DNA of 64,000 nucleotides from an uncultured Devosia sp. GTDB lineage: Bacteria; Pseudomonadota; Alphaproteobacteria; Rhizobiales; Devosiaceae. Shown piece by piece: positions 24,301 through 31,669 of the stretch. The notes below the pieces were generated by a model. It was not told the DNA's origin. It was given only the letters and a program-made list of their open reading frames with translations, and made no database searches. The DNA lies in NCBI RefSeq assembly GCF_963517015.1, contig NZ_CAUQDV010000002.1:1-64000 (forward strand), given 5' to 3'. Made by a program: the position numbers and the translations under genes. The stretch's first letter is position 1. Every line of letters starts with the position of its first letter.

Positions 24301-26022
24301 CAGCGGTTGTTCACCCTGCCCCGATCGAGCTGGCAGGACTACGACAAGGGCCTGATCTCGGCCGGTGGCGGGGTGTTCTCGCGGTCGCTGAAGTCCATTC
24401 CGCTCAGCAAGGAAATGCAGGCGGCGCTGGGACTCGATGTGGCGCATGCCACGCCGGCGGAAGTGATGACGGCCATCCTCAAGGCCGATGTGGACCTCCT
24501 GTGGTTTGGCGGTATCGGGACCTATGTGCGGTCGAGCCTCGAAAGCGATGCCGAGGTGGGCGACCGGGCCAATGATGCGATCCGCATCACCGGTGCGGAT
24601 GTGCGGGCCAAGGTGATCGGCGAAGGCGCCAACCTGGGCGTGACGCAGCGCGGGCGCGTGGACTATGCGCTCAAAGGCAGGCGCATCAATACCGATGCGA
24701 TCGACAATTCGGCGGGCGTCAATTCGAGCGACCTCGAGGTCAATATCAAGATCGCGCTGGCGCCGCTTTTGGCCGATGGGTCGCTGAGTCTCGACGCACG
24801 CAATGCGTTTCTGGTGACGATGACCGACGAGGTGGCCCAGCTTTGCCTGCGGAACAATTATCTGCAGGGGCTGGCGATTTCGCTGGAGCAGCGCGCGGGG
24901 CTGGATGCGTTGCCGGACCATCGCGAGCTGATGCAGCAGCTGGAAGAACGCGGGTTGCTGGATCGCGTGGTGGAGTTCTTGCCCAGCGAAGCGACGATCG
25001 ATGTGCGGGCGGGCACCGGGAAGGGGCTGGTGCGGCCGGAACTGGCGGTGATCCTCGCCTATGCCAAGCTGACGCTTTATGCGGACCTGCTGGATGGCGT
25101 ATCGATCGACGACGACTATCTGGCGGGCGAGCTTTATCGCTACTTCCCGGAAACGCTGCACAGGACCTACCCAGAGGCAGTGGCGCAGCATCGGCTGAAG
25201 CGCGAGGTGATCGCGACAGTGCTGGCCAATGCGATGATCAATCGCGGCGGTCCGGCCTTTGTCAGCGAGCTGACAGCAGCAACAAGTGCCAGCCCGGGCG
25301 AAGTGGCGCTGGCCTATGCAGCGACGCGGGATGTCTATGGGCTGACGGCGCTCAACACCGCGATCGATGCCCTGGATGGTGCGGTCGGCGGCGATGTGCA
25401 GCTGGGTCTCTATGCCGAGGTGGCGGACCTGTTGATGCAGGAAAGCCTGTGGTTCCTGCGCAATGCCGATGTGACGCAGGGGCTGGCGGCGCTTGTCGAG
25501 CGGCACCAAGGGGGCGTCGAAGCCCTGCGCAGCATGCTGGGCAGCGCCCTGCCCGCCTCGCTGCGGGCGCGGGTGGATGCCAAGGCGGCAGAGCTGGTGG
25601 ACCAGGGTGTGCCGGAGCCGGTGGCGCGCGACATCGCGCAATTGCCGGTGCTGAGCTATGCCAGCGACATCGTGCTGGTCAGCGAACGTGCCGGGGTGAG
25701 CGTGGCGGATGGTGCTGCGGCTTTCTTTGGTGTGCTGGCCCAGTTTGCGCTGTGGCCGGTGATCGAGCAGGGTCGCGATATTCGTCTCAGCGACCGGTTT
25801 GACCGCATGGCACTAGACCGGGCGCTGGCCAACCTGATGCGTGCGCAGCGTGACCTGACCGCGGATGTACTCAAGACCGAGGGCGGGCTGACGACATGGG
25901 CGGCGCGGCCGGGGATTTCGCGAACGGCGGCTTCGGTGACGGAGCTGACGCAGGGCGAGCTGACGGTGTCGCGGCTGAGCGTGGCGGCGGGACTGCTGGC
26001 GGATCTGGCGCAAGAGGGGTAA
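21340..26022 (+). CDS. NAD-specific glutamate dehydrogenase, large (~180 kDa) type
   Basis: A 1560-residue enzyme. The long N-terminal region contains ACT-like sensory domains (VVDVVSPDMPFIVDSALAAV near the start). The catalytic part lies around residues 730-1150: GAIARGGLRWSDRPEDFRTE, the QQVKNAVIVPVGAKGGFVPK lysine region, and the nucleotide-binding VVGVGDMSGDVFGNGMLLS. It converts glutamate plus NAD to 2-oxoglutarate and ammonia, mainly for catabolism. It fits with PutA, which makes glutamate from proline. The ATG at 21340 is supported by GGGGAG 7 nt upstream. It stands alone, with repeats downstream. Confidence 0.96.
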   Translation: MDRGQSMRPALLDRAEALMGEDEGFARFFRAAILATDSEDLARQVPERFEADLRRAYQLLVSFNGDGSTLTAMLSEASGDALVVDVVSPDMPFIVDSALAAVRAAGGNVRLFTHPVVKVDQGQVSAHGGRALSLLHIQSDPVDDVSALTGEIEATMGEVTRAVSDWQPMLERLRLAIATLERSPAPNKDEKLRFLDWLTEHNFTFLGMREYRLEADGLVPVEGSGLGILRDGDFKVLRSGATFVESTPQHAAFMAESDPLLVTKANVRARVHRRVHMDYVGIKLFGSDGKPSGELRIVGLFTAQALATPHTDVPIIRRKIAEVMRKSGVDPLGHDGRTLLSALDSYPRDELFQIEGEQLYEFATAIAGLFDRPRVRVLPRIDRFDNFVSVLVYVPRDRYDSEARARIARYLAQVYDGRVSAYYPHFPEGELVRLHVIIGRVAGDTPRPSRAELERHVDALTSNFGDVLAATALDPATISDYRGAFSQAYQSRNTAADALADIEVLRSLGDGAGVAIKLRTREGADGALGLKFYHRESAIPLSDRVPMLEAFGFRVIDERTYTVVPRDGVERYLHDMVLAPADGATFDLAARGEAIEEGLLAVWDGLAESDALNALVSRTALGWTDAALLRALSRYLRQIGTSYSQRYIANVLVKQAEAASALVALFNALHDPAQDDRDVAAEVARERIVAALDAMASLDEDTIVRRFVNLVESSVRTNAFQRDDEGKRMPALAIKFNSALVEGMVAPRPYREISVYSPRVEGVHLRFGAIARGGLRWSDRPEDFRTEVLGLVKAQQVKNAVIVPVGAKGGFVPKHLVAGMPREAFAAEGVAAYKIFIGALLDVTDNLVNGQVVPPKDVVRRDGDDPYLVVAADKGTASFSDTANGIAISRGFWLGDAFASGGSAGYDHKKMGITARGGWEAVKRHFREMDRDIQKEPFTVVGVGDMSGDVFGNGMLLSPAIRLVAAFDHRDIFIDPAPDAAASLAERQRLFTLPRSSWQDYDKGLISAGGGVFSRSLKSIPLSKEMQAALGLDVAHATPAEVMTAILKADVDLLWFGGIGTYVRSSLESDAEVGDRANDAIRITGADVRAKVIGEGANLGVTQRGRVDYALKGRRINTDAIDNSAGVNSSDLEVNIKIALAPLLADGSLSLDARNAFLVTMTDEVAQLCLRNNYLQGLAISLEQRAGLDALPDHRELMQQLEERGLLDRVVEFLPSEATIDVRAGTGKGLVRPELAVILAYAKLTLYADLLDGVSIDDDYLAGELYRYFPETLHRTYPEAVAQHRLKREVIATVLANAMINRGGPAFVSELTAATSASPGEVALAYAATRDVYGLTALNTAIDALDGAVGGDVQLGLYAEVADLLMQESLWFLRNADVTQGLAALVERHQGGVEALRSMLGSALPASLRARVDAKAAELVDQGVPEPVARDIAQLPVLSYASDIVLVSERAGVSVADGAAAFFGVLAQFALWPVIEQGRDIRLSDRFDRMALDRALANLMRAQRDLTADVLKTEGGLTTWAARPGISRTAASVTELTQGELTVSRLSVAAGLLADLAQEG

Positions 26023-26038
26023 CGGCCTCCAAAGTCTC

Positions 26039-26190
26039 CACCCGCTCGGTGTCATCCCGGCCTTGAGCCGGGATCCATCCTGAGATGTTTGAACGGCCGC
26101 GAGGTCGATCTGTTGCCACACGGATACCTTGCGGCTGGGGAGAGACCTCGGGATGGGTCCCGGCTCAAGGCCGGGATGACATCGAGTTAG
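26039..26190 (+). repeat. Nested palindromic repeat, family 1, copy g (full)
   Basis: A complete copy from CACCCGCTCGGTGTCATC to GGGATGACATCGAG with inner GGCCGCGAGGTCG and ACCTTGCGGC. It lies directly after the glutamate dehydrogenase gene, where the arms could halt transcription. Confidence 0.9.
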
Positions 26191-26276
26191 GGGGGAACCC
26201 GGAAGTGCTTTAACCCGAAAGTCTGCCTTGTCTTGGCTGGCTTGCTGGTGAGACTGCAGACACACTGCCCCCAAAT

Positions 26277-27236
26277 GTGAGTGACCTGATGACCACGCTG
26301 ACCCAATGGCTTGCTGCGCAGACCGTCGAACCGAAACTGGCTTCGGTGGTGGCCACGATGGGAGCGGCGAGTGCCGAGATTGCGGGCGTGTTGCGGCTGG
26401 CGCCGATTGCCGGGCAGACAGGGTTGGCCGGGCACACCAATGTGCAGGGCGAGGCGCAGAAGGCGCTGGATGTGGTCTCGAACGATATAGTTTTGAATCA
26501 CATACGGGAAAATGCGGAGATTTCGATTCTGGTCTCGGAAGAGCTGGATGAGGAGGTCCGGTTCGACACTTCCGGCCAGTTCATGGTGGCGACCGATCCG
26601 CTGGATGGGTCCTCCAATCTCGATGTGAATGTGACCGTGGGCACGATCTTTTCGGTGCTCGATGCCGGAAAGGGTCTGCTGCAGAAAGGCTCTGCGCAAC
26701 TGGCTGCGGGTTACGCAGCCTATGGGCCGGCGACGAGCCTGGTGATCACATTCGGTTCGGGCGTGGCGGTGTTCACGCTGGATGGGTCGGGCACGTTCGT
26801 TCTGACGCAGGACAAGGTTTTGGTGCCGGCGGCATCGGGCGAATATGCGATCAACACGGCGCGCGAACGGTTCTGGGACGCGGCGACCAAGGGCTATGTG
26901 GCGGAGAATGTCGCTGGCGAAGAAGGCGCGGCCGGCAAGCGCTACAATATGCGCTGGGTCGGCTCGATGGTGGCCGATATCCACCGCATCCTGATGCGGG
27001 GCGGGATCTTTCTCTATCCGCTGGATAGCGAGACCATCAGCAAGGGCGGACGGTTGCGGCTGCTCTATGAGGCGAACCCGATGGCGATGATCGTCGAGGC
27101 GGCAGGTGGCAAGTCGACGACGGGGCCAGCGGGAATTCTGGATCTTGTGCCCACGGGGATACATCAGCGGGTGCCGGTGATCCTGGGGTCGGCGGGCGAG
27201 GTTGAGCGCGTCGAGGGGTGGTACAAGAGGGGGTGA
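26277..27236 (+). CDS. fbp: Fructose-1,6-bisphosphatase, class 1
   Basis: A 319-residue gluconeogenic enzyme that hydrolyses fructose 1,6-bisphosphate to fructose 6-phosphate. The metal and substrate signature ATDPLDGSSNLDVNVTVGTI is plain near residue 100, preceded by ILVSEELDEEV. Later come RYNMRWVGSMVADIHRIL and LYPLDSETISKGGRLRLLYEA. The start is GTG 26277; ATG 26289 is possible, and neither has a strong ribosome site. Its neighbours downstream are sugar isomerase and aldolase genes, so the block is carbohydrate-related. The 3' end is followed by two nested repeat elements. Confidence 0.94.
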   Translation: MSDLMTTLTQWLAAQTVEPKLASVVATMGAASAEIAGVLRLAPIAGQTGLAGHTNVQGEAQKALDVVSNDIVLNHIRENAEISILVSEELDEEVRFDTSGQFMVATDPLDGSSNLDVNVTVGTIFSVLDAGKGLLQKGSAQLAAGYAAYGPATSLVITFGSGVAVFTLDGSGTFVLTQDKVLVPAASGEYAINTARERFWDAATKGYVAENVAGEEGAAGKRYNMRWVGSMVADIHRILMRGGIFLYPLDSETISKGGRLRLLYEANPMAMIVEAAGGKSTTGPAGILDLVPTGIHQRVPVILGSAGEVERVEGWYKRG

Positions 27237-27252
27237 GGCCTTCGGCCGAGTC

Positions 27253-27458
27253 TTTGTGGGGTACCCTCACCGCCATTCGGCCATAGGCCTCATGGCCTTC
27301 TCGCCTCAAATCGCTCCACTGGAGCGATTTGCCCTTCGGGACAGCTCGAAGTCCCCCTGATAGGGGGAGGGACCGCGCTGTGTATTGGTCAACGTCTAGC
27401 CAAAAACCCGATTTGTCCCTCCCCCTTTTCAGGGGGAGGTTAGGTGGGGGTATTCTTA
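27253..27458 (+). repeat. Family 2 palindromic repeat interrupted by the 81-bp repeat
   Basis: The left end TTTGTGGGGTACCCTCAC is followed directly by the 81-bp repeat (27271-27351). The family 2 body then resumes with CCCCCTGATAGGGGGAGGG and ends with CCTCCCCCTTTTCAGG, GGTTAGGTGGGGGTAT. Compared with the intact copy at 12716-12850, the 81-bp element occupies the position of CCTCCTAGCC. Confidence 0.7.
27271..27351. repeat. 81-bp two-hairpin repeat, copy B
   Basis: Hairpin 1 (27272-27296) pairs GCCAT/ATGGC and GGCC/GGCC around ATA. Hairpin 2 (27307-27331) pairs CAAATCGCTCC with GGAGCGATTTG around ACT. CCCTTCGGG follows. Relative to copy A, a G-C pair became C-G in hairpin 1 and a G-C pair became T-A in hairpin 2, so pairing is kept in both. 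Confidence 0.85.
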
Positions 27459-27468
27459 TCTTGGGCAG

Positions 27469-27510
27469 ATGATCCAGATCATTTGCAACGTTCTTACGGT
27501 CTAGCTATAG
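27469..27510 (+). promoter_or_regulatory. FNR/FixK-like box and -10 of the AGE isomerase gene
   Basis: ATGATCCAGATCAT (27469-27482) shares the symmetrical TGAT-N4-ATCA core of FNR-type sites, with A/T rather than T/A at the ends. CTATAG at 27505-27510 fits a -10, placing the box near -41.5. The box begins exactly 67 nt before the ATG, as at the two following genes. Confidence 0.55.
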
Positions 27511-27535
27511 CTCCTCCAACCGAGGAGCCTTTTCC

Positions 27536-28807
27536 ATGACCGACACGCTGCCGCCGCTTGCCAAGACCAATTCAAGCCCGTGGCCGAAGCGGCCGTTTCA
27601 TCGGCAGTATCTGATGCGGCAGGCCAACAATCTCTATGATTTCTTCGAGGCGGCATCGATCAATCCCAAGGGCGGTTTCTTCGAACTGGATGACGAGGGA
27701 CTGCCGCTGGACGAGGCCAATTCCACCCGGCAGATCCACGTGACCACCCGCATGGTGCATTGCGCGGTGATCGGGAGCCTGCTGGGCCGGCCGGGTTCGG
27801 ACGAGATCGTCGATCACGGCATGCGGTTCATCTGGGAGCAGCATCGCGACGCCGAGCATGGTGGCTATGCCTGGGGCGTGGATGACAGCGAAATCGTCAA
27901 TGGCTCGAAACAGGCCTATGGCCATGCCTTCGTGCTACTGGCGGCGTCGAGCGCCAAGCTGGTGGGGCATCCGCTGGCCGAGCAGATGCTGGCGGATGTG
28001 ACCAGGATCATCAACGAGCGGTTCTGGGACGACAAGACCGGAACGGTGAAGGACGAGTATAACCAGGACTGGTCGAAGCTCCTGCCCTATCGCGGGCAGA
28101 ATGCCAACATGCACATGACCGAGGCGCTGATGGCGGCCTTCGAGGCCACCGGAAACAGGGATTATCTCAAGAAGGCTGAGCGGATTGCAGAGCTGATCAT
28201 CCTCAAGAATGCGGTCGAGCTCGACCATCGCGTGGCCGAGCATTTCGATGCCGACTGGGTGCTCGACCGCAATTACGAGGGCAATGAAATGTTCCGTCCC
28301 TCGGGCACGACACCTGGGCATTGGCTGGAATGGTCGCGCCTGCTGTATCAGCTGTGGGTGCTGGGCGAGAAGCGGTTGAGCTGGATGACCGGCGCAGCGC
28401 GCGCGCTGTTCCAGCAGTCGATCGACCTCGGCTGGGACAAGGAGCACGGTGGGTTCTTCTATACGCTGGATTGGGACAACAAGCCGATCATGCGCGAGAA
28501 GCTGTGGTGGCCGACGGCGGAAGCCATCGGCGCGGCGGCCTATATCTCGGCCTATGACACGCATGACTATTTCCAGACCTGGTATCGCAAGCTCTGGGAC
28601 TATGCAGAAAACCACGTGATCGATCATGCGCGCGGCGGGTGGCTCAGCGAACTCAAGGAAGACCTGACGCCGACCTCGCGGCTGTTCGTGGGCAAGCCGG
28701 ATATCTACCACGCGCTGCAGGCCTGCCTGATCCCGCTCTATCCGGCCAATGGCAGCCTGACCAAGGCGATCATCGAGGCGGATCACACCGAAAGGCACGG
28801 CATCTAG
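27536..28807 (+). CDS. AGE family sugar isomerase/epimerase (YihS-like)
   Basis: A 423-residue (alpha/alpha)6-barrel protein of the N-acylglucosamine 2-epimerase family. Recognisable blocks are STRQIHVTTRMVHCAVIG, NGSKQAYGHAFVLLA, YRGQNANMHMTEALMAAFEA, HRVAEHFDADWVLDRNY, GTTPGHWLEWSRLLY and the final GKPDIYHALQACLIPL. The pattern is closest to YihS-type aldose-ketose isomerases, which interconvert mannose-, fructose- or sulfoquinovose-type sugars through His catalysis. GAGGAG lies 9 nt before the ATG. The gene heads a run of three carbohydrate genes that share a 67-nt promoter-leader design. The true sugar is unknown, and no sugar kinase gene is nearby. Confidence 0.87.
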   Translation: MTDTLPPLAKTNSSPWPKRPFHRQYLMRQANNLYDFFEAASINPKGGFFELDDEGLPLDEANSTRQIHVTTRMVHCAVIGSLLGRPGSDEIVDHGMRFIWEQHRDAEHGGYAWGVDDSEIVNGSKQAYGHAFVLLAASSAKLVGHPLAEQMLADVTRIINERFWDDKTGTVKDEYNQDWSKLLPYRGQNANMHMTEALMAAFEATGNRDYLKKAERIAELIILKNAVELDHRVAEHFDADWVLDRNYEGNEMFRPSGTTPGHWLEWSRLLYQLWVLGEKRLSWMTGAARALFQQSIDLGWDKEHGGFFYTLDWDNKPIMREKLWWPTAEAIGAAAYISAYDTHDYFQTWYRKLWDYAENHVIDHARGGWLSELKEDLTPTSRLFVGKPDIYHALQACLIPLYPANGSLTKAIIEADHTERHGI

Positions 28808-28824
28808 CCGTTTCCGCAAGGGCC

Positions 28825-28866
28825 TTGATTTAGCGCAACAAAATGCTCCTCGATATTGGCTAGCGT
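28825..28866 (+). promoter_or_regulatory. FNR/FixK-like box and -10 of rhaD
   Basis: TTGATTTAGCGCAA at 28825-28838 matches the FNR/FixK half-site TTGAT and the CAA end. TAGCGT at 28861-28866 is a plausible -10, putting the box centre near -41.5 (class II activation). The box starts exactly 67 nt before the rhaD ATG. Confidence 0.65.
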
Positions 28867-28891
28867 GGCCGTGTTATCGAGGACATTTTTC

Positions 28892-29788
28892 ATGACACAG
28901 CACACTGCCGACTCCTGGTTCGTCACCGCAATGGTCAAGGCGACCTCGGACATGTGGCTCAAGGGTTGGGACGAGCGTAACGGCGGCAATGTCAGCCTGC
29001 GCCTGTTGCCGGACGACGTCGCGCCCTATCTGGCGATCTGGCCGGCAAACCGCGACGCGCCGATCAGCGATCCGCTGCCCGAACTGGCCGGCCAATATTA
29101 CATCGTGACCGGAACGGGGAAGTATTTCCGCAACGTCCAGCTCGATCCGGCCGCCAACATGGGTGTCGTCCAGGTGGCGGCAGACGGGGCTTCGGTAAAG
29201 ATCCTCTGGGGGTTCACCGATGGCGGGGCGCCGACGTCCGAACTGGCGTCGCATCTCAAGTCACACAGCGTCCGCCAGCAGGTCAGCAATGGCCGGGACC
29301 GGGTGATCATGCATTGTCATGCGACCAATCTGCTGGCGCTGACCTATGTGCTCGATCTCGATCCGGCCAATGTCACGCGTGCCCTGTGGGAATCCAGTAC
29401 CGAATGCCTCGTGGTCTTTCCCAGGGGCGTTGGGACAATGGGATGGATCGTGCCGGGCACGGATACGATCGGCGATGCCACGGCCCGGGAAATGTCCAGG
29501 CACACGCTGGTGATGTGGCCCTATCACGGCATTTTCGGCTGCGGCGAGACGCTGGACGAAGCGTTCGGGCTGATCGATACGGCCGAGAAAGCAGCGGAAG
29601 TGCTGGTGAAGGTCATCGCCATGGGTGGCGCGCGCCAGACGATCAGCACCGCCAACCTGGTGGATCTTGCCGCCCGATTTGGCGTCGATCCCCTGCCCGA
29701 AGCCATGGCCATGGAGCGCTGGCGGATGGCTGGCGAAGCGAACCCGGAGATCACACTGAAAAGCGCGGCCAACAGCCGCTGGCCGTAA
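28892..29788 (+). CDS. rhaD: Rhamnulose-1-phosphate aldolase, class II
   Basis: A 298-residue zinc aldolase that splits L-rhamnulose 1-phosphate into glycerone phosphate and L-lactaldehyde. Metal-binding HCHATNLLALTYV (HxH) and the third His in WPYHGIFGCG are present. The C-terminal ETLDEAFGLIDTAEKAAEVL and GGARQTIS segments are those of E. coli RhaD. The ATG at 28892 has GAGGA upstream; a TTG at 28856 is inside the promoter. Rhamnose isomerase, kinase and transport genes are not adjacent, so the aldolase may act on another ketose 1-phosphate. It carries an FNR/FixK-type box. Confidence 0.92.
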   Translation: MTQHTADSWFVTAMVKATSDMWLKGWDERNGGNVSLRLLPDDVAPYLAIWPANRDAPISDPLPELAGQYYIVTGTGKYFRNVQLDPAANMGVVQVAADGASVKILWGFTDGGAPTSELASHLKSHSVRQQVSNGRDRVIMHCHATNLLALTYVLDLDPANVTRALWESSTECLVVFPRGVGTMGWIVPGTDTIGDATAREMSRHTLVMWPYHGIFGCGETLDEAFGLIDTAEKAAEVLVKVIAMGGARQTISTANLVDLAARFGVDPLPEAMAMERWRMAGEANPEITLKSAANSRWP

Positions 29789-29793
29789 GGGTG

Positions 29794-29835
29794 TTGATCC
29801 AGCGCAATAAGGCGCGCCCGGAAAGAGACTAGTCT
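29794..29835 (+). promoter_or_regulatory. FNR/FixK-like box and -10 of the SDR gene
   Basis: TTGATCCAGCGCAA (29794-29807) is a good FNR/FixK-type site. TAGTCT at 29830-29835 lies where a -10 is expected if the site is centred near -41.5. The box starts exactly 67 nt before the SDR ATG and 6 nt after the rhaD stop. The leader TCGAGGA..TTTTCATGAC matches that of rhaD. Confidence 0.7.
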
Positions 29836-29860
29836 TCTCGCGTTTTCGAGGAGACTTTTC

Positions 29861-30619
29861 ATGACCAAAGACTTTGCAGGCAAGGTTGCCGTCGTCACCG
29901 GGGCGGGTTCAGGCATCGGACAGGCGGTTGCTGAACGATTGGCCGGACGCGGCGCGAAAGTGGTGGTGGGCGACCTGGACATGGCCGCCGCCCAGTCCGT
30001 CGTTACGGGCATCACCGAGGCGGGCGGAACGGCGGTCGCCTTCGGGATCGACGTTGCCGACCGGGCGGCCAACCAGGCCATGGTGGCGCTTGCGGTGAGC
30101 GAATATGGCGGGCTCAACTATGCGGTGAACAATGCCGGAATGACGGGGCCCACCGCGCTCTTCGCCGACTATGACAATGCGGCATGGGACCGGGTCATTG
30201 CGGTCAACCTGTCGTCGGTGTTTTACGCCATGCAGGCGGAAATTCCGGAAATCCTCAAGGCCGGGGGCGGCGCCATCGTCAATACCGCGTCGCTTGCCGG
30301 GCTGGTCGGCAACCCGCAGATGGCGGGCTATGGCGCATCCAAGCATGGCGTTGTCGGGCTGACCAAATCTGCGGCGATGGACTATGCCGCCAAGGGCATC
30401 CGCATCAATGCCATCGCGCCCGGAGGCGTCGAAACACCGCTGCTGCGCGGCAAAGGTGACGAGTATGTCGCCGGGCTGGCTGCCGCCCATCCGGTCGGCC
30501 GGCTGGCGACGCCGGCAGAAATTGCGGCTTTCGCCGTGTTCCTGCTGTCGGAAGAGGCCGGCTTCATGACCGGCGTGGCCTATGTCACCGATGGCGGGCT
30601 GTCGATCGGCCCGCATTGA
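29861..30619 (+). CDS. Short-chain dehydrogenase/reductase (classical SDR)
   Basis: A 252-residue NAD(P)-dependent oxidoreductase. It has the cofactor motif TGAGSGIG, NNAG (about residues 88-91), the catalytic Ser in NTASLAG, and the YGASK catalytic Tyr/Lys pair, followed by the PGGVETPLL loop. The acidic residue after beta-2 (GDLDM) favours NAD(H). The substrate is unknown. Its place after rhaD with the same kind of promoter suggests it handles the aldehyde, ketose or sugar in the same route. GAGGAG lies 7 nt before the ATG. Confidence 0.88.
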   Translation: MTKDFAGKVAVVTGAGSGIGQAVAERLAGRGAKVVVGDLDMAAAQSVVTGITEAGGTAVAFGIDVADRAANQAMVALAVSEYGGLNYAVNNAGMTGPTALFADYDNAAWDRVIAVNLSSVFYAMQAEIPEILKAGGGAIVNTASLAGLVGNPQMAGYGASKHGVVGLTKSAAMDYAAKGIRINAIAPGGVETPLLRGKGDEYVAGLAAAHPVGRLATPAEIAAFAVFLLSEEAGFMTGVAYVTDGGLSIGPH

Positions 30620-30693
30620 GCTAGCACCTCCGCCAGTTGCAACCATCGCGGGTCGCGCGTAAAGCAGCGCGACTTGCGGTGGAGTGAACCAGA

Positions 30694-31524
30694 ATGACGA
30701 CGGTAGCGCAGGCGAAGACCGATGCGGCATTGACCACATTGGTGCTTGAAGCGTCGATTGCCGCAGCGCGCGTCATCATGGATGTGTATTCCCGCCCGAT
30801 TGCAGCCGTCAGCAAGGCCGATGGGTCGCCGGTGACGGAAGCCGATGCGGCGGCCGAGGCGGTGATCCTCGACTATCTCGGACCCACGGGCATTCCGGTG
30901 CTGGGTGAGGAAAGCGTCGCGGCGGGGATCATTCCGGTGCTGGGCGAGCGCTATTTCGTGGTCGATCCGCTGGACGGGACCAAGGAATTCATCAAGCGCA
31001 ATGGCGAGTTCACCGTCAATATCGCGCTGGTGGAGCATGGCGTGCCGGTGCTGGGCGTGGTGCTGGCGCCGGTGACCGGGGAGACTTTCATCGGCGACGC
31101 GAGTGGCGCGTGGATCTGTAATACGCTGGGCGGCATTGCCTCGGAACGGCAGAGCATCGCGGTGGCTTCGGCCACGAGATTGCGCATCGTGGCGAGCCGC
31201 AGCCATGGACATGCGGCATTGGGCCAATTGTGCGAAACGCTGGACGTGGAGGCCGATGTTTCGGTCGGGTCGTCGCTCAAATTTTGCCTGTTGGCACGCG
31301 GGGATGCACAGCTTTACCCGCGCTTTACCCCAACCTCGGAATGGGACACGGCCGCCGGGCAGGCGGTGCTAGAAGCTGCAGGCGGTGCCGTGGTCACGCT
31401 GGACGGCGAGCGCATGGGTTATGGCAAGCATGACCTGGCGTTCCTCAACCCCTATTTCGTGGCGGCATCGAGCCGCGAGCTGGCGCAAAAAGCCGCGGTT
31501 GAAATGAGCCGATTGCTGGCCTAA
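30694..31524 (+). CDS. cysQ: 3'(2'),5'-bisphosphate nucleotidase CysQ
   Basis: A 276-residue member of the inositol-phosphatase superfamily. Mg-binding motifs are KADGSPVTEADAAAE, LGEESV, VDPLDGTKEFIKRNGEFTVN (the KEFI form is typical of CysQ) and EWDTAAGQAVLEAAGG. It removes the 3'-phosphate from PAP and PAPS and so supports sulfur assimilation, fitting the cysTWA and sbp genes in the window. Its promoter lacks the FNR-like box found before the three preceding genes. The start is an ATG, and the length is usual. Confidence 0.92.
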   Translation: MTTVAQAKTDAALTTLVLEASIAAARVIMDVYSRPIAAVSKADGSPVTEADAAAEAVILDYLGPTGIPVLGEESVAAGIIPVLGERYFVVDPLDGTKEFIKRNGEFTVNIALVEHGVPVLGVVLAPVTGETFIGDASGAWICNTLGGIASERQSIAVASATRLRIVASRSHGHAALGQLCETLDVEADVSVGSSLKFCLLARGDAQLYPRFTPTSEWDTAAGQAVLEAAGGAVVTLDGERMGYGKHDLAFLNPYFVAASSRELAQKAAVEMSRLLA

Positions 31525-31531
31525 GGTAAAT

Positions 31532-31548
31532 CTGACTGGTTTAGTCAG
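31532..31548. promoter_or_regulatory. Short hairpin/dyad after cysQ
   Basis: CTGACT and AGTCAG flank GGTTT, followed by AATACGTATT (31553-31562), a second perfect palindrome. The first could end cysQ transcription (no T run is present). Either could be a regulator site for the padR operon. Confidence 0.3.
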
Positions 31549-31597
31549 GAATAATACGTATTGTTTACCGCACCGGCCGCAGCCTGGCCGTGCCAAC

Positions 31598-31655
31598 TTG
31601 CACTATTCTCGACGAGCATATAGAGAACCGGCATATATCGATTCAGCATATGCTG
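31598..31655 (+). promoter_or_regulatory. padR promoter region with three GCATAT repeats at a 15-bp period
   Basis: GCATAT occurs at 31616, 31631 and 31646, exactly 15 bp apart. The last is in the perfect palindrome CAGCATATGCTG (31644-31655). A candidate promoter TTGCAC (31598) with TATAGA (31619) overlaps the first repeat. The spacing and place suit binding by the PadR protein itself. Confidence 0.45.
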
Positions 31656-31669
31656 ATGCCGGAGTACGC

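Noticed and set aside
24046..25641. A 531-codon frame antisense to the glutamate dehydrogenase
   Set aside because: His/Arg/Gln-rich shadow of a certain gene, with no start signal or family.
27536..31524. A complete sulfoquinovose or rhamnose degradation operon
   Set aside because: Only an AGE isomerase, RhaD, an SDR and CysQ are present. Kinase, transporter and specific dehydrogenase or isomerase genes are missing, so a named pathway is not supported.
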